Part shown: positions 44,342 to 55,733 of the stretch, in pieces
How positions within the stretch are numbered: position 1 is the stretch's first letter
How the letters are laid out: every line of letters begins with the position of its first letter
From: Acephala macrosclerotiorum
Lineage: Eukaryota; Ascomycota; Leotiomycetes; Helotiales; Mollisiaceae
Assembly (NCBI GenBank): GCA_014904845.1
Contig: MU119302.1
Coordinates: forward strand, 117,166-181,165
Direction of reading: 5' to 3'
DNA: 64,000 nt
Position numbers and translations under genes: made by a program
The notes under the pieces: model-generated
The model's database searches: none
What the model saw: only the letters and a program-made list of their open reading frames with translations
Told to the model about the DNA's origin: nothing

Positions 44342-45665
44342 CTCGCCGAAGTTTACTGAGCCTCGTGTGTATATGAGATAGAGATTGTGAAAGGGGCAGA
44401 CAAACCCCTCAGCTCAACTAAAGAGTCCTATCTAATTGGCGTTGTCGTTGCTTCTTCTTTGGCTGTCCACGTGGCACCACCTATTGCTTCGTAGCTGCGA
44501 GCTGAAATCAAATTCGGCATATCCCGACTGCTGGTCTCTTCTGCCTATGAGAATTCTGACTGGACGGCACAACTGCTAATTAGTGTTACACAACAGCAGC
44601 CCTCAAAAAGTGGCTTTTACCACACCACTCCACGACTCACCGATGCCGATGAACTGCCAGCGACCAAGCCACTGAGTTTACAGTGGTGCAGTGCAGCAAC
44701 AAACTTCTACGAGGTTTCCATGTGGTCAAAGATGGCATTAGAACGATGGATATAGTAAGATTACCAGAATTCAGGAATAGCGTTCGAGCACAAAATTGAT
44801 CCTGTCTCTACGTCTAATCCAGGATATTACTTCATAAAAGGAAAATCCACGGTCCTGCCCTTCTCGACCCTATTTGCATAGAGATAAGCGGGCAGTCTAG
44901 TCACTTCCTTGTATACCTGGTGATTCACTTTCCTTAACTGTATATACGGAATTCCTTATTATAAGCTAGCCTTCTTTCTCCTCCAGGTCGTCAGTCCACG
45001 GCTGCCTAGTAATCCTTTCTCCGCAATAGGAGAGTCAGCTTATGCTTTTCTCGAATGAGAAATTCTCGTCATTCTCTCTAAAACGTCACTATCTTCCTCT
45101 GCTCTTACGACTTGTGTAGGTGTTGGCTTAGAGGGTAGGGAAATGTCCGTTGGAGTGGGTATTTTTGTAGTATCTAACCCTGAGTTGAAATATCCCCCCC
45201 TGGCCCTATCGACGATATCGAGACGATTTGATTTCCTATATCAAGTAATCTCACATGGAAATATTTTCATGGCATTTTCCATTTCCTTACTCTAGCCTGA
45301 GTTGTGTCCTGAACCCCTGAGCATGCCGCTAAACCAGTAGAAGCAGTTGGGCGGCAGCTCCTTTTTCGCTTTTACTCTCTCTTCTTTTTATCTTATATTT
45401 TAAAGGCTTACGGTAGTTGAATGAATCGATCGGATTGCGCTACAAGCTGTCACAGGTCCGGACTCCACCTCTATCTCCTACCTAAACCGCTAGTACTCGT
45501 CGTCTATACGAAACCTCAGAAATGCGGTTTGTGCTTTCGGCCCAAGCTGTGGGACCCCTCTTCGTGGAGATCCTCCAACATCCTCCATATCTTCTAACTG
45601 TTTCACAACATTGAGCCACAACGTGAGCAGGTCTCTTTTGGCTTTCTCGGTGCCCGAAAAACTGG
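44342..45665. other. Intergenic region
   Basis: No gene recognised on either strand; ORFs are short. GC is slightly below gene average without a RIP block. Confidence 0.5.
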
Positions 45666-46676
45666 CTAATGAGAGTTCTTGGATTCTTCCAAAAAGTTCA
45701 ATATTTTCGAAGTGAGGTCAAGGTATTGAGGGAATCTAAGGTTGAGATCATCGACCCTATGTTGCCGCCGATCGGACCGTGATACCCAGGAATCCCACCA
45801 GCTATCCAGAGCAGTAGTCGTCTTACATCCGTACAACTCGTTTAGTTGCTTGTTGAGATCTTTGAGTGAGACATTGTAGTCTACCGGAAGTGTATTCGGA
45901 GGTACATCGCTCGCGATACCCAAAAAGGCATAAACCCTGTCTCTGAAATTCGTTGCCTCCGCCGTGTAGCAGTTTCTCATTAGACTCCACAGTGAAACCT
46001 GTCCATTCATCTTTAACAAGAAGATCTGAGCCATTGGCGAGCAGCTAAGTCCTACTTTAGACAACGTAGCATATATATCTGGCCACCAGGAAATCCCATC
46101 GCCTCCACAATGAAGGGAAAGCTTCTGAGCGAGCATTATTTCTTGAACAACCCAGGCACGGGTCCAGTAGCTTCGGTTTAGCAGTAGATCTAACGCGACT
46201 GCCGCTCGAGGGGCGGTACATTTGTTAGGGGTATAGTGTTGCCCGGTCTTAAGGCGATGCAGCTCTCTGCAGGCTTCCTTGCTGCCATCTCGTTCAACTC
46301 CAAGCCAGGCTCGCACTAGGCTCGCGCTCCTGTAAACTTGACCCATCATTGCGACCTGATGACTCTGTTCCAGGATGTTGTCTTGGTCGATACATATAGC
46401 ATCAATCCACATTGTGACCTCGGAGGTCTCTTGACGCAGGTGATAGAGAGCCCACTACAGGTTTTCTCACGCTTCGAATACCACCCCATCCACCATGATT
46501 TCTTTCAAATTTTCTGGTGAACCCCACTCATATGACAGCGCTTCGTACTCTGGTTTTGTGTCCAAGTTGACTTTGCGGATGGTGCATTGTATGCCAGAAG
46601 TTCTTTGTCCTGGTAGTAATTTCATGACCCGGATGTCTTTCCTTGTCATATCGAGAGGCTCGTAGGTATAAGACAT
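45666..46676 (-). pseudogene. HET-domain protein with two nonsense codons
   Basis: One continuous minus frame from ATG 46676 to TAG 45666 encodes a HET protein of about 336 codons: MKLLPGQ.., YEALSYEWGSPENLKEI (HET motif 1), NL-stop-WALYHLR, MWIDAICIDQDN (motif 2), YRSASLVRAWLG, LLLNRSYWTRAWVVQEIMLA (motif 3), and NFRDRVYAFLGIASD. Two in-frame stops interrupt it: TGA at 46467-46469 where relatives have an Arg/Thr-Glu-Asn stretch (CGA to TGA is a C-to-T change), and TAG at 46455-46457. Apart from these it is intact and uses one frame, so inactivation is recent. It belongs to the heterokaryon incompatibility cell-death family. Confidence 0.82.
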
Positions 46677-46973
46677 ATTGAGATTTTATCAATATACGCT
46701 TGCAGTGTTTAAAGATATGTTCGGGTTGTGTTTTTGATGAACACGCGATTTATTATTCAATAGTAGCAAGGTGAGTTGATGAGATGCGACGTGAGGTGGA
46801 CGTTGGTTATGCTTAAGCGAAAATTGCGGAGGTGTGCCCCTCCCCATGATTGCTGACACGTCCTGCCTGTAGCACGTTTAGCTGTGTCTTGCTGCATTGA
46901 TAACGTCCATGGAGATATCAATACCATTCGTGCCAACATCAAGAATGAACTCTGACAACGACCAGTACTCAGT

Positions 46974-47399
46974 TTGAATCCAACAATAAAAGCAACGTAT
47001 CTCCCACTTGATCCACGAATAGGAGTAACGCCAAGTTATAATCGTACTGCTGTCATTTCAGCCATAACCTCGCTCTACCAATGCCTGGCCCAGTTCCCGT
47101 ACCTCGAATCCTCAGACATTCTCTATCCACCATCTTCTGACTGGCCCAACATCAACCAATCAGGTTTCGCCTTCCTCAAGAAAACCGATGAAGCCATCGA
47201 GCTTCTGAAACACTTGCCATACTTAAAGAACCTATTGTCAATTTCGAAAGGCTTCGCGGTCGCACCCGATACTTTTGCCGTCGACTATTTGAGCTGCATA
47301 ATCGAGAGTCCATTGGGCAAGCATAAGGCGCATTTTCAGTTGCCTTACATTGTCAAGGAGGAAGATGTCCCAAATTGGGTCGTATTTTTGACATGCTAG
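46974..47399 (+). CDS. Fungal protein of unknown function, probably partial
   Basis: 141 residues with the pattern AVISAITSLYQCLAQFPYLESSDILYPPSSDWP.., EAIELLKHLPYL, APDTFAVDYLS, which I know as the N-terminal half of a widespread uncharacterised leotiomycete family normally about 250 residues long. The second half should follow after IVKEEDVPNWVVFLTC, but the frame ends in TAG at 47397-47399 and the downstream frames carry many stops. It is therefore either truncated or a decaying copy. The start at 46974 precedes the first conserved block by 25 residues. Confidence 0.5.
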   Translation: MNPTIKATYLPLDPRIGVTPSYNRTAVISAITSLYQCLAQFPYLESSDILYPPSSDWPNINQSGFAFLKKTDEAIELLKHLPYLKNLLSISKGFAVAPDTFAVDYLSCIIESPLGKHKAHFQLPYIVKEEDVPNWVVFLTC

Positions 47400-48466
47400 A
47401 AGAACATTGTAGCTGGGATCAGTTTGATGATCGACACATCTATGGTACTTGATGTTTCCCCCCGCTCTCTTGTTCAAATCCTTTTCTTGCCGGATGCTGA
47501 CCGAATCAGGACATAATAGATTCTACGACGGACCAGATTACGAACCTAATGACCCTCGCAGCTGGAGAGATAGATGTGATTAAACTATGAGATTGGAGGA
47601 CTATCTTGAGGCATGGAAGAAAGATTTCTTAGAGTTGAAATGCATTCTATTTTTCGATCGTGGTGCATCAAGAATTTGGTCTATTGAGAGTTATCTAGGG
47701 ATTGATGGCTTGGAAGAGAGGGAGGTAAAGGCATGTTCAACCTTTTAGGCCTTGTGTGTTAGCAATACTGATTGTTGCTGGGAGATGGGTATGATAATGC
47801 GTGCTCATGGATGGCCGAATAGTTTTGATCGGAAAAGCGATGAATCCTACGGCATCGATGTATCGTTTCTGAAGTAGTCATCATTACTTCGTGACACATT
47901 GTGATGAGGATTGCTATCGCTTCGAAGCTCTCAAAAGGGTGGGTTAATACCGATGCGGGATATGGCGGGGTAGATTTTTCACGGGCTGGCTCGCTAAAAT
48001 TAGCGTCTTCGTGATCAATTTCCCGGTCGCTTTCATTGTTCGTAATTGCAGATATAATCTGAATCCAGCTGCAATGTCTGAAACCTCGAAATTAACGTAG
48101 GGCAGCATGTCAGATTGTTTAACTCTGTTTACGTGCATTCATTCGGGGTGGGGTCTGCTGAAAGCTGAGCATACCTCAGCACCTGTTCTGGGCGACCGGC
48201 AGTCAGCCACAAGCTATCTCATGATCGTCACTTCCCTTTTGAGTCACCACCACAAAAAGGCACCCAATGAAATCGTTTCACCTCATCACAGTGGGCATAA
48301 GGCAGAGATATCAGCTGAAGGATTGTCTCACATTTTCATGTGGACACATCATGACCGTCATGCTCTCATTCCTCCAACTTATCCTGAAATTTACTTGTTT
48401 TGAAAATACATTTCCTGCACCTTAGACTTATCCGTTAAAAAACTTTCGAAGACAAAGGTTTTCGCA
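47400..48466. other. Intergenic region
   Basis: No supported gene. It may contain degenerate 3' sequence of the gene before it (47400-47760). The last 100 bases are the likely 5' leader of the Vps62-family gene. Confidence 0.45.
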
Positions 48467-49492
48467 ATGGCACAACCTCTCACTCGCCCAGATATCGACA
48501 CGGCCATCGCCAAATATGGGCCGGTGCTGCAACTGCATCCCGACGAGCAGTATCTCAACTGCTCAATCGAGTGGGTGCTTACGCACAGCACTCTGATCGA
48601 CAGCAAAGACAAAACTAAGAACATCGTTCACCCTCGACAAGATCAACTCCCTCAAGGACCCAAGCAAGCTAGTCGATACTTCCTGCAGGTCGAAGACTCG
48701 GCAAAGCCAGGCAACTTCTCAACAGCAAAAGCTTATGTCAACGCCTTATGGCAGAAAGGCACGACCTATACGGATCTCCAGTTTTGGTTCTTCAGCGCCT
48801 ATAATGGACACGGAACAGCAAGATTCGCCAGCCTTGTAGAGGATAAAGTGAAGCACGAAGCTGATGTCAATCTGGCTCCACTCGGAGAGCATTGGGCTGA
48901 CTGGGAATACGCTGCTGTGAGAATCGATAACGCCAGCAAAGAGATGATTGGAATCATGTTATCTGAGCACGGAGGGAACAACTTCTTTGACAAAACTGCT
49001 GTTGCCAAGCAGTTCAGAATGGTCAATGGAACTCATCCGGTTATCTACTCATCCTTGAATGGGCATGCAAACTTCCCAGGTGTGGGGCCAAACTTCTCAC
49101 AGCATCACCAAGTGCTTGGGAAGCCTGCAGGTCTTGACTTCAACATCGTCAACGCTACCGCAGACGGGGGCTTACAATTGGACTGTTCGGTGAGATACGA
49201 AGTCGTGGCGGCGGAGTGGCTGAAAGGAACACCTGAGGCTTACGATGTTCCTGCTTGGGTGGGATATCCGTACCGGTGGGGCCCAGAAGGGACCACGATC
49301 CATATGAAGGTCAAGACTTTGTCGGACTTCATCAAGGCTGCTTTAGGTCAACCACCTGATGTCTTCGAGGTTCTTGTCTTGGATGATCCGATTACGCTTT
49401 TGGCGGCGGAGTTGTTGCATGTTTTTGTAAAGGCGGATATCAATGGCGCTGCTGCTCCAGCAACTCAAGCTCCTTGGATTGGGCATTACTGA
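48467..49492 (+). CDS. Vps62-related (DUF946) protein
   Basis: A single exon of 341 residues. The family blocks are present: YGPVLQLHPDEQYLNCSIEWVL (residues 17-38), TDLQFWFFSAYNGHGTAR, EHWADWEYAAVRID, LSEHGGNNFF, PVIYSSLNGHANFPGVGPN and VPAWVGYPYRWGPEG. Relatives are Vps62 of yeast, linked to vacuolar protein sorting, and a large set of plant and fungal DUF946 proteins. No signal peptide or membrane helix is evident. The frame is intact and codon use is normal, in contrast with the broken genes around it. The biochemical role of the family is not established. Confidence 0.88.
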   Translation: MAQPLTRPDIDTAIAKYGPVLQLHPDEQYLNCSIEWVLTHSTLIDSKDKTKNIVHPRQDQLPQGPKQASRYFLQVEDSAKPGNFSTAKAYVNALWQKGTTYTDLQFWFFSAYNGHGTARFASLVEDKVKHEADVNLAPLGEHWADWEYAAVRIDNASKEMIGIMLSEHGGNNFFDKTAVAKQFRMVNGTHPVIYSSLNGHANFPGVGPNFSQHHQVLGKPAGLDFNIVNATADGGLQLDCSVRYEVVAAEWLKGTPEAYDVPAWVGYPYRWGPEGTTIHMKVKTLSDFIKAALGQPPDVFEVLVLDDPITLLAAELLHVFVKADINGAAAPATQAPWIGHY

Positions 49493-49965
49493 GGTGATTT
49501 CTGAGGGGTAGCTCTGTGGTAGTGAGCCTATTTGAAGGAACCTGTTCCCAATTTGTGAAGTTAAAGACGTATTGAATCTTTTTGAGGTTTGCTTGGGGGC
49601 ATGACATTCCGGGTTCGAGTGATTATAAGTGAAATATTTGATGTCTCGAACGGTAGTTGAACTCTAATCCTTCAATCTTCATCCAAGGGCCGGTTAGTAA
49701 GCACAACCGCTTTTACTCGAGTGCTAATCCCCCTCAGCTCACCCTCGGCTCCCTTAGCTTCATGAGCCATTTAATTTTCAAGCACAGTCGCAGCGCGTTC
49801 CAGCTGCTCTACCTACTTCCAATGACGACTGAAAACCAAATCGCACCTTCAAAACTCCATCGTTTTTAAGGAATCTACTAAAACCACACCACGCGACTGT
49901 AATCTTCACGCTTTCACCTTATTCAAAGCTCAAGTTACAGAACCAATCCGTCTTTCATAATGTAC
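49493..49965. other. No gene supported
   Basis: Only short ORFs. It lies between the end of the Vps62-like gene and the BTB remnant. Confidence 0.5.
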
Positions 49966-50516
49966 TCAAATCTTCTTAATCTTTAACATAATAATCTTCT
50001 CTTTTCTTGTAGTTCTCACTACAGTCTCTGCTATATAGCCTGTCGTCCTTATTTCGCTTTTCAAATATCGCACCGCAAAGGTCTTGCCAAAATTCACTTG
50101 GATACTCGCTAGAATATTTTTGAAAGTCCCGTCGTGACATGCTCCACGCACATATATACTTCGTAACATCGAGCCAGGAAGAGTATTCTCATAGATATAA
50201 GTCATCATGCTGCCTGATATGATCTCCTTTTTGGTATCCATTGCTAGGCGATCCATAACCACATTTTGTAGGATTGGCACACTTCATTTATCCACTAATA
50301 CTCAAAACATACTAAGTTGTAGGAACTCTAGTTTAGCATACCTTTAGAAAATAGCGCCGCTATAAATTTATTTGACACATTCCCATACAGTATAAGGGTC
50401 CTCGCCAAAAATATCTACTTCTTCCAAAGAGGCTTCCGCGAAGCCACCATTGAAGGCCTTGTTAAAGAATGGGCAGTATTGGTAGAGAAGATATTTGTGT
50501 AGCTTGACAGGGCTCA
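49966..50516 (-). pseudogene. BTB/POZ protein remnant
   Basis: The minus strand from about 50516 reads KLHKYLLYQYCPFFNKAFNGGFAEAS, then DIFGEDPYTVWECVK-stop-IYSGAIF, and after a degraded gap the ORF at 50280-49966 with YIYENTLPGSMLRSIYV. These are the BTB core (VHKxLLxxxSPFFxxAFNGGF) and the post-BTB YENT..SPLR block of fungal BTB proteins. The stop replaces the usual Trp before (I/L)Y. The surroundings are AT-rich. It is a decayed gene; a related remnant lies at 1295-1684. Confidence 0.65.
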
Positions 50517-51760
50517 AAAAAAGCGTATTATAACGGACACGAAGTCTCCTAATAAGCGTCTAAATTCTTAGAAGCTGTTTAACTCAAGTATTTTGATTAA
50601 TAATCTTACTCATTCGACATGTGCGCCATCGTATCCGACGTCAAGGCCGGCTCAAAGGACAGAGGTGGTCAAACGACCCTGTAATGGCGGTTCGCGTAGG
50701 CCACTAAGAGGAGATGGTGTTGATGGTCAAGTGGAACGACGGCAAGGCTGATTTGGAGAGAGATGATCATATACCGCTGTTGGGGGCGGCGGAGCGAGTG
50801 CAACAAAAAGAAAATTCGGTATTGAAACTGTTGCTAAAGTAAGGATCCTGAGGGACGAGTCTTTATGCCCCACTTTCGAGCGGCGAAGAAAGGCGACGAT
50901 GGGGCTATGGGAGCTGCGTGCCAAGAGTTGCGGCGAACGAAAAGTTGGGAATCTATCATTCGGGGCTAGGTTGATTGGAACAGGCAAGGTTTTGCTCGTG
51001 CACGATAAACAGCAGGTAATGGCACGGCTGGCTCGCAATTCTGCGAATGTTTCAAATAAGATGCCACCTGAAAGACCAGTGCCAATCAATTTTGTGTTAC
51101 TCTGGGTGCAAAGGTATGACTCACTGGCCGCAGACAAGCCTCCCCATTTTGTCGCCCACCAACCCGAACCAATCAAGTCGGCCATAAAAGGAAGTTCAAT
51201 ACTAATTTTAATCACGCCAGGCTTTAATTTGCTGCAAGCCCATCAATTTTTGCAACAACATATGAGCGTTTTCTGGATGGGAGCCTGTGCCCTGGCGCCA
51301 ATCATTGCTCAACACGTACAAAGTCATGCTGGCAACACCAACATCTTGTGCACTTTAGAGCTGGAGCCTATTACTAACAACCTGCTGCCCCAGTTACTGA
51401 AAAGGAGAGTAGTAGACATAAGTGTGAGAGGTAGAAGTGGTCAAACACTTCTGTTACAGAGGGCGTGAGGCCGACACCGAGTCAAGGGGCAATCTACTCG
51501 GTCGGACGCCGCTGTCATTGTTGGCAGCGGGAAGCACGGGCTGTGATTTCATATGCATCCTCGTCTTCTATTCTGCACCGGTCAGTCATTGTTGCAAGTT
51601 TCATTACCAACCTGAACATCATGGTGGATTCGGCGGTTCTAATAGTTATTAGATCATGATAGCGGGCAATAGTGCATAAAAGGCCAGGGCTTCAATATTT
51701 GCATCTTTACGTCTCACCGGACACGTCGCTATTCAAAGAATTTGGGCGAATCTATTCACT
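50517..51760. other. Ambiguous region with opposing ORFs
   Basis: Two long ORFs overlap on opposite strands: 50899-51468 plus (189 codons) and 50727-51215 minus (162 codons). Neither shows a recognisable domain, so I cannot choose between them; both may be chance. The last 100 bases are the likely leader of the HET gene at 51761. Confidence 0.4.
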
Positions 51761-53689
51761 ATGGTCGACCACCTGACCAAAAGCATTTACGATAACATTC
51801 CACTTCCCAGAGACACCCACTCCATTCGCCTCCTTTATATCCACCAAACTCTGGGAATTGACGGTCTTATTCAATGTCATCTTCTTCCTACCTCCCTTGA
51901 GCTCGCTGGGCAATATGAAGCCCTTTCATATTGCTGGGGAGACCGCACGGAAATGGGACAGATTTCTGTTAATGGCGAACCGTTTGAAGTCACAAAGAAT
52001 TTATTTTCGGCATTAGACGTGTTGCGCCGTCCTGACAATTTACGGGCTATGTGGATTGATGCAATATGCATTAACCAGAATGATTATGAAGAGAAAGGAT
52101 ACCAGGTCAACATGATGAAAGAGATATATGCCCGCAGCATGAGGACTCTCATTTGGCTTGGACCGGAGGATTTTTCTACTCATGAAGCGATATTCTTCCT
52201 TCATAATGCTGCCGGAAAACTCGACGGAATGAAGGCGAAGAGGATGGAGAGATCCCGCAAGCTGCTAAGGCTATCAAGAGGACTCAGAGAAGCCGACCGT
52301 CCCCTTTGGTACCTTGCCGAGACTTTTCTTGAAAATGACCACACTTCAGTAGTCAAGTTACTCCAGCGACCATGGTTCAGGCGTATTTGGATTGTGCAGG
52401 AAGTTGTATTCGCACCTGAAGCTATCGTCATGTGCGGGATGGACTCTATGGACTGGGACTCGTTCGTTAATGCAGTCTTCGTACTCGAACAGAGAACGAC
52501 ACCACTAGGATCCATGTTGGAGAATCTCAATATCGCGCCTCATTTCCACCTCAAAGTTCTTTCAACAACTCGCAATATTATTAGGGATGGACGGTACTTC
52601 AGTCTTTGTGAAATTCTCCGCCGTTTCCAACCTTTTGAATCTACAATGCCTGTGGACAAGATATTTGCCCTTAAAGGACTTTTGAAGCGACCAGAACAGA
52701 TCTCTGTCAACTATGAGTTGCCGGTAGATCGGGTATACCGAGACGTCGCAGCAGCCATTATCCAAGAAACTCGTGACTTATCTCTTCTACTTGGCTGCTA
52801 TCAGATCACGGTTGGGCCTGGCATGCGAACGCTCCCTTCCTGGGTTCCAGACTGGTCTGCGAGCGGGCAATATCGTACACGTGCACTAACTGCGGTGTTC
52901 GCCGATGACACTTATTCGGCGAGCCAAGGAACGGCCCCTAAAATATCATTCGGTCTCGAAAATTGCTACTTGCAGCTTTCTGGGCTTAAAATTGATGAGA
53001 TATCACAACTTGGGTGTAAACGACCACGACATACTGAGCTGAGCGAGAGATACTGGCCGAAACACCGACTATTTCCAAAAGAAAATACATACGGGTTTGT
53101 AGTAGACTGTTGCGATACGGTTCGTGACTGGAGACAATTAGCGCTGAGCGAATCGGTCAATCCACCAAGCCTCTACGCTACTGGCGAGTCACATTACGAA
53201 GTTCTCTGGCAAACTTGGTTGCAGCCCGATGCTCGGTTTCCAAGCGCAGAGGCGGCAAGAAAGCTCCGCCTGAGGATCAATTTATTAGAATTCCAATTTC
53301 AATGGCTTGATTGGTTCGTGAGAAAGGTTAGCAAAACATACCACTGGTCAATTATTTGGTTACTTTTCATCCCTTATCTTTCATGGTTTAGCATCGTTGC
53401 TTTGTTCGAATGTTGGCTCGGTCGACTGTCCTTCGAAACTATAAAGAACTTGCCAGATCCCACTCAGTCTGAGAAGGTAATAGGACGTACAAAGAAAGGT
53501 CTCCTTGCATTTCTTCCTATGTCGTCTGCTGTTGGAGATTTAGTTGTTATATTCGAAGGTGTGACGCGACCATTTATAATTCGAGCCAAGGGAAACCGTT
53601 GGCAACTTGTCGGAGCAGCCTACGTTCATGGTATTATGTATGGTGGCGCTTTTAATCCCAGGAACCTTGAAATTTTCCATATTGTATAA
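51761..53689 (+). CDS. HET-domain protein, intact
   Basis: A single exon of 642 residues. All HET-domain landmarks are in order: YEALSYCWGD (52-61), AMWIDAICINQND (96-108), YARSMRTLIWLGPE, LLQRPWFRRIWIVQEVVFA and later FALKGLL, VNYELPVDRVY, LPSWVPDW and a C-terminal block with MSSAVGDLVVIFEG and PFIIRAKGN. A hydrophobic stretch near residue 530 (IIWLLFIPYLSWFSIVALFE) could be a membrane anchor. HET proteins start programmed cell death when unlike hyphae fuse. This is the only complete HET gene here; the two others are broken. AT-rich RIP-like DNA begins within 20 bases after its stop. Confidence 0.92.
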   Translation: MVDHLTKSIYDNIPLPRDTHSIRLLYIHQTLGIDGLIQCHLLPTSLELAGQYEALSYCWGDRTEMGQISVNGEPFEVTKNLFSALDVLRRPDNLRAMWIDAICINQNDYEEKGYQVNMMKEIYARSMRTLIWLGPEDFSTHEAIFFLHNAAGKLDGMKAKRMERSRKLLRLSRGLREADRPLWYLAETFLENDHTSVVKLLQRPWFRRIWIVQEVVFAPEAIVMCGMDSMDWDSFVNAVFVLEQRTTPLGSMLENLNIAPHFHLKVLSTTRNIIRDGRYFSLCEILRRFQPFESTMPVDKIFALKGLLKRPEQISVNYELPVDRVYRDVAAAIIQETRDLSLLLGCYQITVGPGMRTLPSWVPDWSASGQYRTRALTAVFADDTYSASQGTAPKISFGLENCYLQLSGLKIDEISQLGCKRPRHTELSERYWPKHRLFPKENTYGFVVDCCDTVRDWRQLALSESVNPPSLYATGESHYEVLWQTWLQPDARFPSAEAARKLRLRINLLEFQFQWLDWFVRKVSKTYHWSIIWLLFIPYLSWFSIVALFECWLGRLSFETIKNLPDPTQSEKVIGRTKKGLLAFLPMSSAVGDLVVIFEGVTRPFIIRAKGNRWQLVGAAYVHGIMYGGAFNPRNLEIFHIV

Positions 53690-53970
53690 TATAAATAAGC
53701 AATAGTTTTTAAAAAAGAACGCCTAATTATAAGTTACTTCGTTTTGGCCAATAAATTAAATTAATTCGATAATCGTTAATACGTAATAATTAGTTATAAA
53801 AAAAAAATTTAAAAAAAAAATAATAAATCGTAAAAATTTTAATTATAATTTTTTTTATTTAACCGAGTTAATTAAGTTTTTAAAATTAATTTAGTATTTA
53901 TATTTTGTTCGTTTGAAAGTATTATTAATATTTACAAAACTCGGTAATAGAGTTTATAAGAAAATATTGC
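53690..53970. repeat. AT-rich RIP-like block
   Basis: Very AT-rich, and many of the remaining C and G bases are in CpG pairs (for example TTCG, ATCG, ACGT, ACCG). It looks like a short degraded repeat. No coding potential. Confidence 0.6.
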
Positions 53971-55544
53971 CTGTGCCTATTATCGGAATACAATCCCTGG
54001 ACTTCAGCCATGCAAATAAATAGACGCACATGTACTGCAAAACATCGCAAAAAGGACAAGCCTTGCAATGCATGCAGCTAGATCCAGTTGACTTGCTCAT
54101 AGGGAGCTACGGATCGAGCAAATCATGATACTGCTTGATCGGGGGTCTGATACCCTGCCGAAGTTCGAACAGCTCCTTCAGACCAACTAGGATGATTGCA
54201 GCTCTCCCCTATCAGAAAAACCCTATCATCTTCAAGGGCGTACGGCTCTAGTCAAGCCAGCCTAACACTGCGAGGACTTCCGCCGTGGGGAAGTTGACTG
54301 TTTGCAGACGAGCACGCATACCACAAATGAGCCACACTCATCCTCTCAAGCTCATCTGCCCAGCCCATCTCCAGAGCTCATCGCCAGAACTCATTATCGA
54401 AGTATCCCGTTCCCCGAGATGGTCATATCATACGACCATACCAAAAATCGTCTCAGCCAAGAGGATATGAAAGTGATGGAAAGACTTTCCGTCAGATGCA
54501 AAGATCAGATAACTCGGAGCGGCGTGAGCTCCTTGATTTCATGGATGAAAGTCGCCTACTACGCATAACTTTCAACCGCCACCGCAGACCCCCTTCAACA
54601 GCCGCAATCCGACTCCATCAGCTTCCCCACCGCAGGCTCTTGACAGTGAAGTAAAATTCTCTCTGTGTCCACTTCTAACCATAACTATTCTGCCACCTAC
54701 GCCTCCTATATCTAGAATCATGGCACCTAAATATCTCGAACCTCCCCACGTTCGCCATGAGTATAAAGCACCTTCCGCATTTTCTGTACCCAGAGACTAA
54801 CTTCAAAACAGACCTCGGGTCTCACAGATTCTCGCAACATGGCCTCGAACTTTGCACGACACGAGCGTAGAGATTCAGAGATCATCGGAAAGATGAAGCC
54901 ATCAACAAAAAGGCTGGAGCAGCTTCTTCCTCTAAAACAGCAGCACAAATATTGACCCCTTTTACTCTATCTGGGACGTCTCTCGAAAACAATACTGGTT
55001 CCTCTCTCGAATTTTAATTTGATCCACATCGCGGCTTAGGGCAGGCAGTACTTCCAAACTGGCGGGGGATGTTTCAACGAAAAGTTCAACTGTCCTCCAC
55101 AGCGTCGCACGGACTAGGCGGCTTTACGCAGGACTGATGAGATTACACTCTCTACAACAGTAGGATTGTTCCGCAAAATTCCTCGGCACAGAGCAGTGCT
55201 ATCATACACGCTCTACTGACACAGGAGAGAGAAGACGAAATCCACCAAAAGTCAACTCGCATCCAGTCATCGAGTCGCACGTAGCATCATGCTAGCATAT
55301 GAAAAGCTTGTGTTGGTGACAATAGCATTTCGTCGGAGGTGGTGGTGGTTGGGCACAACTGCATGTTCTCGGCTGAATAGGTTGTGAAGAAAGAGTTATT
55401 ATCGTCGTCGTCCTCTTCTCGCCAGAAAAATAGTTACATCTAGCTTAGAGATTAGCGAATAGAGGGGCGCCGTTTTTCCCGCTTAAGTGCATAAAACCCC
55501 ACCTTTTAAAGAAACCCTCCAAGGTCTTCAAGAAGCCCTTGAAG
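53971..55544. other. No gene supported
   Basis: About 1.6 kb with only short ORFs. The 88-codon ORF at 54302 and its overlapping partner lack domains. No tRNA or other RNA gene was recognised. Confidence 0.5.
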
Positions 55545-55733
55545 ATGCCTGAAACACCAAATATCAGCAAGCCAAACTGGTATTGTTGCGCTTGTAAGCT
55601 TACAAAAGATCACGGGATGATTGAAATTGAAACGTCAACAGGTGCGGCGACCGATGGTGAAACACATACAGTTGATGGTGGAGTGACTCAATGTGATCGT
55701 TGCTCCTACACTAAATGCGCTACATGCACTTAA
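55545..55733 (+). CDS. Small Cys-rich, probably zinc-binding protein
   Basis: A possible 62-residue protein from ATG 55545: WYCCACKL near residue 13, then about 35 polar residues (Thr/Asp/Gly-rich), then QCDRCSYTKCATCT at the end. The three CxxC-like pairs suggest a small zinc ribbon or rubredoxin-like fold. Similar short Cys-rich proteins occur in many copies in leotiomycete genomes, as far as I recall. The reading frame is open and the start is preceded by an A-rich leader, but the shortness makes the call uncertain. Some relatives may carry additional exons downstream. Confidence 0.5.
   Translation: MPETPNISKPNWYCCACKLTKDHGMIEIETSTGAATDGETHTVDGGVTQCDRCSYTKCATCT

Noticed and set aside
50727..51468. 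Two overlapping opposite-strand ORFs as genes
   Set aside because: Neither has a domain or a conserved motif and both cannot be coding; kept only as an ambiguous region.
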